DNA of 6,164 bases from Nitrososphaeraceae archaeon (lineage in GTDB: Archaea > Thermoproteota > Nitrososphaeria > Nitrososphaerales > Nitrososphaeraceae). The notes beneath the pieces are model-generated. The model saw only the letters and a list, made by a program, of their open reading frames with translations, had not been told where the DNA came from and made no database searches. Shown one piece after another: positions 1 to 6,081 of this stretch (the stretch's first letter is position 1; each line of letters starts with the position of its first letter). The stretch covers positions 1-6,164 of the forward strand of contig JAREAJ010000046.1 in assembly GCA_029240395.1 (NCBI GenBank), written 5' to 3'. The translations under genes and the position numbers were made by a program.

Positions 1-1
1 A

Positions 2-364
2 GGAGTAAAATATCCAGAATACTGGATCCCTGCAAAGTCACATAAAATACTTGACAATATCTGGACCGACATAGAAACCTATGACTACTCAACAGGCTAT
101 GGAACCGAAAAACATGTGGAGCTACTACAAAGGATAATTGGAAAATTTTCTAGGCCCGGCAATACCGTTGCTGACTTTTTCTGCGGTTCGGGTACGTCAT
201 TGTTAGTTGCAAGTAGAATGAATAGACACTGGATAGGATGTGACTCATCCTCATTAGCAATGAAAGTATCTAGGAAAAGGCTTAGGGGTTATAATTACAG
301 ATTCTTAATCCGTAAGGCCAAACCATCGCGTCAAGGCTTGAGGCAAGCTGTATCAATTTCATAA
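2..364 (+). CDS. DNA methyltransferase (N6-adenine/N4-cytosine type), C-terminal part, 5' truncated by window edge
   Basis: The frame is open from base 2 to a TAA at 362-364 and gives about 120 residues with no start needed inside the window. The translation contains DIWTDI, then STGYGTEKHVELLQRII, then FSRPGNTVADFFCGSGTSL (the FxGxG stretch DFFCGSGTS is encoded at 173-199), then NRHWIGCDSSSLA. This is the motif X plus motif I layout of amino-methyltransferases in which the S-adenosylmethionine-binding FxGxG follows the catalytic motif. The catalytic DPPY/SPPY motif IV and the target-recognition region therefore lie upstream, outside the window. The enzyme would transfer a methyl group from S-adenosylmethionine to adenine N6 or cytosine N4 in a specific DNA sequence. 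The usual TEKP reads TEKH here. A GTG at 116 is an internal codon, since the homologous sequence continues upstream of it. Whether a restriction partner exists cannot be seen. Confidence 0.88.
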   Translation, partial: GVKYPEYWIPAKSHKILDNIWTDIETYDYSTGYGTEKHVELLQRIIGKFSRPGNTVADFFCGSGTSLLVASRMNRHWIGCDSSSLAMKVSRKRLRGYNYRFLIRKAKPSRQGLRQAVSIS

Positions 365-391
365 ATAAACTCATTGTGCAGATTGGACAAA

Positions 392-403
392 CTTAAATTA
401 AAG
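392..403 (+). promoter_or_regulatory. Candidate TATA box for the aIF2 beta gene
   Basis: The AT-rich stretch CTTAAATTAAAG is centred about 27 bases upstream of the GTG at 425. That is the spacing expected for an archaeal TATA box driving a leaderless transcript that begins at or next to the start codon. No Shine-Dalgarno sequence lies at a usable distance from this GTG. The match is by eye and AT-rich words are common, so this is suggestive only. Confidence 0.35.
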
Positions 404-424
404 AGGGATAGCAATACTACAGTT

Positions 425-856
425 GTGAGTCAACAAACAAAATCAGACTATGAAAGATTATTAAAGCGTTTACAGGGACAGTTAAAAAATACTTCTCGAA
501 AGGAAGCCTCGAGGCTTGAACTCCCATCTCCCCAAATAATCTGGGTCGGTCAACGCACGATCTTTAGAAACTTTATCGAATTTCCTAAAGCTCTTAGAAG
601 GGATCCAGAAAAACTATTGCTCTACCTAAACAAGGAGCTTGCCTCAGCTGGCTACATTGCCGGCGAGCGAGTTATATTTTTGGGACGCAAAGAGCCATCG
701 TCCTTTGCGACATTAATTGATCGATATGTCAAAGAATATGTAATATGTCCTGTATGCGGCAGCCCAGATACCAGAACAGAGAAAAATAAGAAACTAGGGT
801 TTTTGTTATGTGAGGCATGCGGGGCGAGGTCGTCCGTTAAGGGAAATTATGCTTAA
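425..856 (+). CDS. Translation initiation factor aIF2, beta subunit
   Basis: aIF2 beta is the small subunit of the heterotrimeric GTPase aIF2 that brings initiator methionyl-tRNA to the ribosome. From GTG 425 the product has 143 residues, within the usual size of the archaeal family. It begins with a helical segment (SDYERLLKRLQ), followed by the alpha/beta core shared with eIF2 beta and eIF5 (TIFRNFIEFPKALRRDP). It ends with the family signature YVKEYVICPVCGSPDT and a zinc ribbon with Cys 108, 111, 129 and 132. Start choice: a TTG at 374 would add 17 residues that do not look like the family N-terminus, and it lies 9 bases after the methyltransferase stop. GTG 425 gives the normal N-terminus and has a TATA-like element at -27, so I prefer it. 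It is a core translation gene beside an accessory methyltransferase, with no operon link evident. Confidence 0.92.
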   Translation: MSQQTKSDYERLLKRLQGQLKNTSRKEASRLELPSPQIIWVGQRTIFRNFIEFPKALRRDPEKLLLYLNKELASAGYIAGERVIFLGRKEPSSFATLIDRYVKEYVICPVCGSPDTRTEKNKKLGFLLCEACGARSSVKGNYA

Positions 857-916
857 CATGATAGGAGCCGCTATATCATAAGAAAACTGATTTAGCATAC
901 CCTTAGCACATTTCAA

Positions 917-947
917 ATTCTAAAAAATATTTTTCTTTGTTTAGAAT
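917..947. repeat. AT-rich 8-bp inverted repeat and T-rich run after aIF2 beta; possible terminator
   Basis: ATTCTAAA (917-924) and TTTAGAAT (940-947) are perfect inverted complements around a 15-base loop. The loop region holds AT-only sequence (AAAAATATTTTT at 923-934) and the T-rich stretch ATTTTTCTTTGTTT. Archaeal termination depends mainly on T-rich non-template sequence, so this is the best candidate for the end of the aIF2 beta transcript. It lies 60-90 bases past the stop codon. An AT-rich promoter element for the downstream small gene is an alternative reading. Confidence 0.35.
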
Positions 948-1036
948 ACTCTCAATGTGTTTACTTCTTTGACTCATGAATATGATAAAGTTGACAGTGG
1001 GTTCTAAGTATCAATGCAAAATACTATCTCACAGAT

Positions 1037-1267
1037 ATGACAGCTATAATGTCACTTCATCAAGAAACTTCAGAGACCTCTGATGGTGCGAATAATTTCA
1101 GCACGGGCCAAAGTTGGGGAGCCTTAAGAAAGGCATGGAAAGGCTATAGGATCGCAAAAGTCCACAATGACAACACGAAAATGACAGAGTATGCCACTAA
1201 GATCCGAAAGATCCAGGGAGAACTTGGAATTAATGTCGCGTCATTTCCAAATCTAGGTATAGCCTAG
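1037..1267 (+). CDS. Small basic protein of unknown function
   Basis: I do not recognise this gene. It encodes 76 residues. The first 22 or so are polar and Ser/Thr/Glu-rich. The rest is a compact block running from WGALRKAWKGYRIAKVHND through MTEYATKIRKIQGELGI to VASFPNLG, which reads as two amphipathic basic helices and a short hydrophobic tail. No signal peptide, membrane segment or cysteine is present. The lone Trp pair, the regular helix pattern and the absence of a competing frame argue for a real protein. A second in-frame ATG at 1049 could be the true start, since AT-rich sequence (about 1018-1027) lies roughly 26 bases before it. A T-run directly after the stop supports a complete transcription unit. 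It may be a lineage-restricted archaeal protein; that is inference. Confidence 0.6.
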   Translation: MTAIMSLHQETSETSDGANNFSTGQSWGALRKAWKGYRIAKVHNDNTKMTEYATKIRKIQGELGINVASFPNLGIA

Positions 1268-1276
1268 TCCCAACTG

Positions 1277-1291
1277 TTTTTTTATTTTATT
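1277..1291 (+). terminator. T-rich terminator after the small unknown gene
   Basis: Ten bases after the TAG of the small gene the plus strand reads seven consecutive T, then A, TTTT, A, TT. Such T-runs on the non-template strand are the usual archaeal termination signal. It lies in the 33-base gap between this gene and the convergent thioredoxin gene, so it would stop plus-strand transcription before it enters the thioredoxin gene antisense. Confidence 0.6.
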
Positions 1292-1300
1292 CATCCTATT

Positions 1301-1765
1301 TCACCCATAGATACCGTTGCCCGTGCGGTTTTGTGAGTCTGACAGATGCTGTTTTATCTTCATCTGAATTTGGGCCTTAGGTAGAGCGCCTACCAATACG
1401 TCAATGACCTTTCTATTTTTGAAAATCAGCATTGTTGGAATGCTTTGAACGCCAAAAGATCTGGCAACCAGCTGGTTCTCATCTATATTCAGCTTTCCAA
1501 AAACCGCGTTGCCAGCATATTCGCTTGCAAGTTGTTCTATTATGGGAGAAACCATCCTACAGGGGCCGCACCAAGGGGCCCAAAAGTCGACGAGAATGAG
1601 TGGATATTTTGATACTTCCTCCATGAAGTTTGAGTCGTTTAGAACAATCGGTTTGGATATATTACTCAGAGATGATTTAGCCGCAGCGATCTTTTGCATT
1701 TCTAATAGCTTCCTTTGCTTAATTGCCAAGACTTCCTTGTCATCATGATCATCTTCATAAGTCAT
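1301..1765 (-). CDS. Thioredoxin with N-terminal charged helical extension
   Basis: Thioredoxin reduces disulfide bonds in cytoplasmic proteins through a Cys pair that is recharged by a reductase. The product has 154 residues against about 105-110 for a minimal thioredoxin. Residues 38-142 form the thioredoxin domain: PLILVDFWAPWCGPCRMVSPI carries the canonical WCGPC active site (Cys66 and Cys69), FGKLNIDEN follows, and FGVQSIPTMLIFKN contains the cis-proline (Pro110). Residues 1-36 are an added acidic then basic helix (DDKEVLAIKQRKLLEMQ). Residues 143-154 are a short polar tail. There is no signal peptide, so it is cytoplasmic. The ATG at 1765 is the first good start and has AT-rich sequence about 26-35 bases upstream, fitting a leaderless transcript. 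The gene diverges from grpE and converges on the small unknown gene. Its reductase is not in the window. Confidence 0.93.
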   Translation of the reverse strand: MTYEDDHDDKEVLAIKQRKLLEMQKIAAAKSSLSNISKPIVLNDSNFMEEVSKYPLILVDFWAPWCGPCRMVSPIIEQLASEYAGNAVFGKLNIDENQLVARSFGVQSIPTMLIFKNRKVIDVLVGALPKAQIQMKIKQHLSDSQNRTGNGIYG

Positions 1766-1789
1766 ATTCTAAATCTCAGCTGTACAGGT

Positions 1790-1802
1790 CATAATAATAT
1801 TT
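1790..1802 (-). promoter_or_regulatory. Candidate TATA box for the thioredoxin gene
   Basis: On the minus strand this stretch reads GAAATATTATTAT in the direction of the thioredoxin gene. Its centre lies about 31 bases upstream of the start ATG, near the spacing expected for an archaeal TATA box of a leaderless or nearly leaderless mRNA. No Shine-Dalgarno sequence precedes the ATG, which fits that picture. The call is by eye. Confidence 0.4.
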
Positions 1803-1837
1803 CTAAGTTCGAAATTAAGACTATTAAATTACTGGTG

Positions 1838-1857
1838 TTGGATGGTTCTAGATCCAA
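1838..1857. repeat. Inverted repeat in the thioredoxin-grpE divergent promoter region; possible operator
   Basis: TTGGAT (1838-1843) and ATCCAA (1852-1857) are perfect inverted complements separated by 8 bases (GGTTCTAG). The site sits near the middle of the 154-base region between the divergent thioredoxin and grpE starts, where a dimeric regulator could affect both promoters. Arms of only 6 bp can arise by chance. I see no CIRCE element (TTAGCACTC-N9-GAGTGCTAA) of the bacterial HrcA type. Confidence 0.25.
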
Positions 1858-1874
1858 TACTATAATCACCCGCG

Positions 1875-1887
1875 ATATGTAATTATC
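1875..1887 (+). promoter_or_regulatory. Candidate TATA box for grpE-dnaK
   Basis: ATATGTAATTATC lies about 25 bases upstream of position 1907 and about 39 bases upstream of the proposed grpE TTG, so it would give a leader of roughly 10-15 bases. A second AT-rich word, ACTATAATC at 1858-1866, is a less well placed alternative. A perfect 8-bp palindrome, GTCATGAC (1904-1911), falls at the predicted transcription start. Confidence 0.3.
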
Positions 1888-1919
1888 TAGCTTCTGCTGA
1901 AATGTCATGACTAATTAAA

Positions 1920-2603
1920 TTGATTAAAGGAGGAGAAAGCACCGATCCCCAAGAAGGCGGAAAGGTGGAGATACAAGACTCCGGAAGTAAGGACGATAAT
2001 GAGGAAGATAAACGGTTAGAGCCAAAAGAAGTTCAAGCGGCTCCATCCGAAAAGCAAGAAAGTGAAATTGATTATGAAAAGGAGTTATCTCGGCTAAGGG
2101 AAGATCTCACACAAGCTCGAGAAATTGCAGATAATCATCTCAATAAGCTAAAGTACATGATGGCAGATTTTGATAACTATCGAAAGCAGATGGAAAAGCA
2201 GCTCTCTTCCAAGGTTGAAGCAAGTGAAGCAGAGATTCTTTTAAAGTTCCTGAATATTCGAGACGATTACCTCAGGGCCCTTGAAATGGTAAAACAGGAT
2301 AATTCAGATCCTGTGATAATCGAGGGACTGCAGGGGATCCTAAAAAATTTCGACAATCTTCTACGCTCAGAAGGAGTAATAGAAATAGAGTCTGTCGGAA
2401 CACCTTTTGATCCTAATATTCATGATGCCATAAGTTTTCAGTATTCTGATGATGTGCCGGAGAATACTGTTACTAGTGAGATTCGCAAAGGATATATGTT
2501 GAACAATAAAGTTTTAAGGCCCAGCCTAGTAGAGACTTCCAAGAAGATAGTTAAAAATACCGTTAATGCTACAGAAAAGCTAGAAAAGGAAAGTGATATT
2601 TAG
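1920..2603 (+). CDS. grpE: Nucleotide exchange factor GrpE
   Basis: GrpE releases ADP from DnaK so that ATP can bind and the client be freed; it acts as a cytoplasmic dimer. The product has 227 residues from the TTG at 1920. Residues 1-50 are disordered, acidic and low in hydrophobics. Residues 51-105 form the long coiled-coil helix ([20 protein letters not shown], then [15 protein letters not shown]). Residues 106-155 form the helix bundle. Residues 156-210 form the C-terminal beta domain, with the family signature FDPNIHDAI (163-171) and [18 protein letters not shown]. Start choice: no ATG is usable in this frame, an in-frame TGA lies at 1908, and TTG 1920 is the first recognised start codon. 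GTG 1965 (residue 16) is an alternative, because the early residues are unconserved in this family. Only 2 bases separate the stop from dnaK, so the two are surely cotranscribed. Confidence 0.95.
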   Translation: MIKGGESTDPQEGGKVEIQDSGSKDDNEEDKRLEPKEVQAAPSEKQESEIDYEKELSRLREDLTQAREIADNHLNKLKYMMADFDNYRKQMEKQLSSKVEASEAEILLKFLNIRDDYLRALEMVKQDNSDPVIIEGLQGILKNFDNLLRSEGVIEIESVGTPFDPNIHDAISFQYSDDVPENTVTSEIRKGYMLNNKVLRPSLVETSKKIVKNTVNATEKLEKESDI

Positions 2604-2605
2604 AT

Positions 2606-4483
2606 ATGGGAAAAATTATAGGAATTGATCTTGGGACGAGTAACTCAGCCGCAGCGGCAATGATTGGTGGTAAACCCTCTATCATACAGGCAGCCGAGGG
2701 AACCTCGGTCGGCGGCAAAGCTTTCCCTTCAGTTGTCGCTTTTACCAAAGATGGCCAGCTTATAGTGGGGGAACCTGCAAGGCGTCAGATGATTTCAAAC
2801 CCGGAGGGCACTGTTCTTGCCGCAAAGCGCAAGATGGGGACAGACTTTAAGTTTAATGTATTTGGCAAAGAGTATACTCCACAGCAGATATCCTCATTTA
2901 TTCTTCAGAAGATTAAGAGAGACGCAGAGGCATTCCTTGGCGAGACAGTTGACAGGGCAGTAGTCACAGTGCCTGCATATTTTAATGATAACCAGAGACA
3001 GGCAACAAAAGATGCCGGAGAAATTGCCGGGTTACAAGTAGTCAGGATTATTAACGAACCGACAGCTGCCTCTCTAGCCTACGGTTTGGACAAGGCCCAG
3101 AAAGACCTCAAAATTATGGTGTTTGATTTTGGGGGCGGGACTTTGGATGTGACAATCATGGAAATGGGCGGTGGGGTATTTCAGGTCAAAAGCACGTCTG
3201 GCGACACTCAACTCGGAGGAACTGATATGGACAATGCGCTTGTAAGCTATGTCGTAGATGAATTCAAAAAACAGTCTGGAATAGATATCAATAATGACAA
3301 GGCTGCCATGATGAGGGTAAGAGAGGCAGCCGAGAAGGCAAAAATTGAGCTTTCGAACGTCGTCACGACAGAGATCAATCTCCCATTTCTTGCTTACGAT
3401 GCTGCATCAGGGCCGAAGAATCTTGTTCTGAGTCTATCAAGGGCGAAACTTGAGGAGCTTGTTAGACCTATAATTGAGCGATGTAAGACCTCGATTACGC
3501 AGGCTTTGCAAGATGGAAAACTGTCGCCTGCTGATATTGACAAGATTATACTTATTGGTGGACCGACAAGAATGCCGATGGTTAGGCAATTTGTTGGAAC
3601 TGTGATGGGTAAGGAAGCAGAACGCGGTATCGATCCTATGGAGGCGGTTGCCATGGGAGCAGCTATACAGGGGGCCATTATAGCCGGTGATGTATCCACC
3701 GATATACTCCTAGTAGACGTCACTCCGTTGACGCTAGGAGTAGAGGTGCTCGGTGGACTGAAAGAAGCATTGATCGAGCGCAATACAACGATACCCACAA
3801 AAAAGAGCAAGGTTTTCACAACCGCCGCCGATTACCAGACAGCGGTTACGATCCACGTGGTGCAAGGCGAGAGACCCATGGCTGCTGACTGCGTTTCCCT
3901 TGGAATGTTTAACCTCTCAGGGATCCCACCAGCACCTAGAGGGGTTCCACAAATTGAAGTTACCTTTGATATTGATGCAAATGGCATCTTAAATGTAACT
4001 GCCAAAGACCTGGCGACATCTAAGGAAGCAAAGATAACGATAACGGCAAACGCAAAGCTATCAAAGGATGAAATTGAAAAGCTGAAGAAAGAATCCGAAC
4101 AATTCGCAGAGGCTGATAAAAAGAAGAAAGAAGAGGCAGAGATAAAGAACGAAGCGGATAATTTGGTCTATTCAGCCGAAAAACTCGTAAAGGATGACTT
4201 AAAGGATAAGATAAAGCCCGAACAAGCTGAACGTGTTAACAAAGCCGCCCAGGAGCTTAAGGACGCCATATCCTCCAATAATTCCGACAATATCAAGTCG
4301 AAAACACAGGAACTTAAGAACATTCTCGGAGAAGTAAGTACAGAGGTTTACAAGGCAGCAGGAGCAGCACCTTCAGCTGCCGCAGCGGGTGCAACCGGCC
4401 CAACTGCCGAGGCGGGAACCACAGAAGGTTCGGGTGGCTTTGCAGGAGGCAGCGGGGCATCGGGAACAACACCCCCTCCTTAG
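2606..4483 (+). CDS. dnaK: Hsp70 molecular chaperone DnaK
   Basis: DnaK is the ATP-dependent chaperone that binds exposed hydrophobic stretches of cytoplasmic proteins. The 625 residues cover the whole family. The ATPase domain runs from residue 1 to about 364: phosphate-1 motif [10 protein letters not shown] (5-14), [28 protein letters not shown] (150-160), phosphate-2 motif [11 protein letters not shown] (173-183), [11 protein letters not shown] with Thr201, and adenosine motif [10 protein letters not shown] (315-324). The linker is [13 protein letters not shown] (366-378). The substrate-binding beta domain runs to about 480 ([31 protein letters not shown]). A helical lid to about 583 and an Ala/Gly-rich tail ending TTPPP follow. 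Compared with Escherichia coli DnaK, the first ATPase lobe is about two dozen residues shorter between AAKRKMG and YTPQQIS, as in Gram-positive and archaeal forms. All nucleotide-binding residues I can check are present. It is tightly linked to grpE. Confidence 0.97.
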   Translation: MGKIIGIDLGTSNSAAAAMIGGKPSIIQAAEGTSVGGKAFPSVVAFTKDGQLIVGEPARRQMISNPEGTVLAAKRKMGTDFKFNVFGKEYTPQQISSFILQKIKRDAEAFLGETVDRAVVTVPAYFNDNQRQATKDAGEIAGLQVVRIINEPTAASLAYGLDKAQKDLKIMVFDFGGGTLDVTIMEMGGGVFQVKSTSGDTQLGGTDMDNALVSYVVDEFKKQSGIDINNDKAAMMRVREAAEKAKIELSNVVTTEINLPFLAYDAASGPKNLVLSLSRAKLEELVRPIIERCKTSITQALQDGKLSPADIDKIILIGGPTRMPMVRQFVGTVMGKEAERGIDPMEAVAMGAAIQGAIIAGDVSTDILLVDVTPLTLGVEVLGGLKEALIERNTTIPTKKSKVFTTAADYQTAVTIHVVQGERPMAADCVSLGMFNLSGIPPAPRGVPQIEVTFDIDANGILNVTAKDLATSKEAKITITANAKLSKDEIEKLKKESEQFAEADKKKKEEAEIKNEADNLVYSAEKLVKDDLKDKIKPEQAERVNKAAQELKDAISSNNSDNIKSKTQELKNILGEVSTEVYKAAGAAPSAAAAGATGPTAEAGTTEGSGGFAGGSGASGTTPPP

Positions 4484-4496
4484 TTTTTTATAATAA
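4484..4496 (+). promoter_or_regulatory. T-run and TATA-like element between dnaK and dnaJ
   Basis: Directly after the dnaK TAG comes TTTTTTATAATAA. It is a good match to an archaeal TATA box (TTTAWATA-like) and would place a transcription start about 25 bases on, near 4515, with a short leader before dnaJ at 4533. The six T could also terminate part of the dnaK transcript. Either role would let dnaJ be expressed at a different level from grpE-dnaK. Confidence 0.4.
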
Positions 4497-4532
4497 CAAG
4501 ACTAAAATGGTTGACATCACGGGCATTCAGGT

Positions 4533-5687
4533 ATGAGCAAGAGGGACTATTACGAAGTACTGGGTGTCCCAAGGGCTGCAAGTAAAGACGATATTAAGAC
4601 TGCGTATAGGAAGCTGGCTCTACAGTATCATCCAGATAGGAACAAATCTTCCGGAGCCGAAGAAAGGTTTAAGGAAATTTCTGAAGCATACGCAGTATTA
4701 TCTGACGATACTAAGAGAAAAAGGTATGATACCTACGGTCACGTGGGTACAGAAGATGCCTTCAGAGGTTCCGAAGCGAACTTTGATGAGATCTTCAAGG
4801 ACATCGGCTTCGGGGGATTTAGAGATATCTTTGAACAGGTATTTGGTGGTCGCGGAGGGTTTGGCGGTATGGGAGGAGGCAGTGACCCCTTCGGTTTCGG
4901 ATTCAATTTTGGGGGGACGGCTAGAAGAAAAGGCCGGGATGTTCTCTACGATGTTGAACTCTCATTAGAAGAGGTCTTAAAGGGAAGAAAAGACGAAATT
5001 GAGCTTCCCAAGCTTGAGAAATGTGGCACCTGTAATGGAAGTGGTGCCTCGCCAGGAACTAAACCGAGAAAATGTAGCGTTTGTAATGGTCAAGGCCAAA
5101 TGAGACGCGTGTATAATCAAAATAGGTTTTCGACATTCGTGTCACTGGAACCATGTCAAACTTGCCGAGGTCAAGGCGAAATCATTGACAAGCCCTGCAG
5201 CGTTTGCGGTGGATCAGGGAAGGTTAGAAAAAACAAGAAATTAAAACTAGAAATTCCATCAGGAGTCGAGGATGGGATGACGCTTCAGCTCCGTGGCGAA
5301 GGGGAACCATCTGAAAGTGGTGTTGCTGGCGATTTATTGATACGCGTTCATATCAAACCTCATTCGCAATTTGAGAGACTGGAAGATGGACACCTTCTGC
5401 ATAACCTCGATCTTCATTTCACTGATCTCGCATTAGGAACAGAACTCCGAGTTCCAACTCTTGAAGGCAATGAAAAGGTCAAGATCCCAGCCGGTACGCA
5501 GCCGAATACAATACTGAGGATTAAAGGAAAAGGTTTGCCCCGTTATGGTAGTTATAGTAAAGGTGACGAGTTGGTTAGAGTTAACGTTAAGGTACCAACT
5601 GCATTGAACGAAGCCCAAAAGTCCCTTCTCAGAGATCTCGACAAGCAGTTAAAGTACGAAGCCGAGAACATTAGGCAACATTTCTAA
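4533..5687 (+). CDS. dnaJ: Hsp40 co-chaperone DnaJ (type I, complete)
   Basis: DnaJ binds unfolded proteins, hands them to DnaK and stimulates its ATPase. The 384 residues match a full class I protein in order. The J domain (1-70) carries the essential HPD at 33-35 ([11 protein letters not shown]) and YDTYGH at its end. The Gly/Phe-rich region spans about 91-128. The zinc domain has all four CxxCxGxG repeats: CGTCNGSG (164-171), CSVCNGQG (181-188), CQTCRGQG (208-215) and CSVCGGSG (222-229). Two C-terminal beta domains (about 235-355) with [17 protein letters not shown] follow, then a short dimerisation helix. No key residue is missing. The start ATG is preceded by CAGGT, a weak ribosome-binding match, and overlaps the stop of a 9-codon upstream frame. 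dnaJ follows dnaK after 49 bases and may have its own promoter there. Confidence 0.97.
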   Translation: MSKRDYYEVLGVPRAASKDDIKTAYRKLALQYHPDRNKSSGAEERFKEISEAYAVLSDDTKRKRYDTYGHVGTEDAFRGSEANFDEIFKDIGFGGFRDIFEQVFGGRGGFGGMGGGSDPFGFGFNFGGTARRKGRDVLYDVELSLEEVLKGRKDEIELPKLEKCGTCNGSGASPGTKPRKCSVCNGQGQMRRVYNQNRFSTFVSLEPCQTCRGQGEIIDKPCSVCGGSGKVRKNKKLKLEIPSGVEDGMTLQLRGEGEPSESGVAGDLLIRVHIKPHSQFERLEDGHLLHNLDLHFTDLALGTELRVPTLEGNEKVKIPAGTQPNTILRIKGKGLPRYGSYSKGDELVRVNVKVPTALNEAQKSLLRDLDKQLKYEAENIRQHF

Positions 5688-5768
5688 TACAACGTCATCT
5701 CAGAGCCCAACCACCATGTCATCGTCATCTGAAGAATGGTTTAGGCGGAGACGCACTGGCTTCTGAGC

Positions 5769-5795
5769 TCTCTGATTCTAATGGGCAATCAGAGA
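5769..5795. repeat. Perfect 9-bp inverted repeat (hairpin) downstream of dnaJ
   Basis: TCTCTGATT (5769-5777) and AATCAGAGA (5787-5795) are exact inverted complements around a 9-base loop (CTAATGGGC). An RNA copy would fold into a stable hairpin about 80 bases after the dnaJ stop. No T-run follows, so it is not a bacterial-type terminator. It could protect the 3' end of the dnaJ mRNA, bind a regulator, or mark the edge of an inserted piece. It ends 13 bases before the ATG of the broken frame at 5809. Confidence 0.5.
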
Positions 5796-5808
5796 AATGG
5801 AATGAATT

Positions 5809-6081
5809 ATGCAGGAAGTCTTAAGAAATGGTGAACAGCAAGTTTCCACGAATCGTGCAAGGAAATATGACTGGACGAAGGTTTCTACTATGCACGAGGT
5901 GGGTCCCGTTGTTTGTGACTACTTCAAGGACAAAACGGCAAACCAAAACGAGAAAGTTTGGTAATTCGGACTCTTCGCTGGATTTCTTGGAGATAGCTTT
6001 TCTTCGAACCGGACTCGAGGTCTCGTTCAAGCAAAAAACAAGAAAGTGACTAGCGTACCTGTTGATGGTTGGTTGGCCTAA
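5809..6081 (+). pseudogene. Possible small gene remnant with one in-frame stop
   Basis: I do not recognise a family. From ATG 5809 the frame runs 51 codons (MQEVLRNGEQQVSTNRARKY to DYFKDKTANQNEKVW), meets TAA at 5962-5964, then stays open for 38 more codons (FGLFAGFLGDSFSSNRTRG to SVPVDGWLA) to a TAA at 6079. Codon first positions are about two-thirds purine before the stop and nearly as much after it, a pattern of real coding sequence. A shift to the +1 frame just before the stop would instead lead to KFGNSDSSLDFLEIAFLRTG and a TGA at 6047. So the gene could be broken by a nonsense mutation or by a frameshift, or only the first 51 codons are real. A codon-aligned minus-strand frame (6090-5821) is open throughout and could be the true or the spurious one. 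No strong promoter or ribosome site precedes 5809. Confidence 0.25.

Noticed and set aside
890..912. TTAGCATACCCTTAGCACA, partly like half of a CIRCE heat-shock operator
   Set aside because: There is no matching GAGTGCTAA arm, it is far from the chaperone genes, and HrcA control is not expected in archaea.
976..1083. 35-codon frame beginning with ATG 976
   Set aside because: It overlaps the better-supported small gene at 1037 in another frame and has no supporting motif or signal.
1509..1748. 79-codon plus-strand frame opposite thioredoxin
   Set aside because: It is complementary to the thioredoxin active-site region, which is clearly the coding strand.
3394..3819. 141-codon minus-strand frame opposite dnaK
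   Set aside because: It lies wholly inside the unmistakable dnaK gene, and its Ser/Ile/Pro-rich translation is typical of an antisense shadow.
4564..4968. 134-codon plus-strand frame inside dnaJ
   Set aside because: It is out of frame with a well-conserved J domain and Gly/Phe region, and resembles no protein family.
5433..5618. 61-codon minus-strand frame opposite dnaJ
   Set aside because: It overlaps the conserved DnaJ C-terminal domain and has shadow-like composition.
5693..5730. Three GTCATC words and a repeated CGTCATCT after dnaJ
   Set aside because: The units are too short and unevenly spaced to call a repeat array or operator.
6000..6040. TTCGAA-containing stretch suggestive of a tRNA T-loop
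   Set aside because: The five bases on either side do not pair into a T-stem on either strand, and no acceptor or anticodon stem is present.
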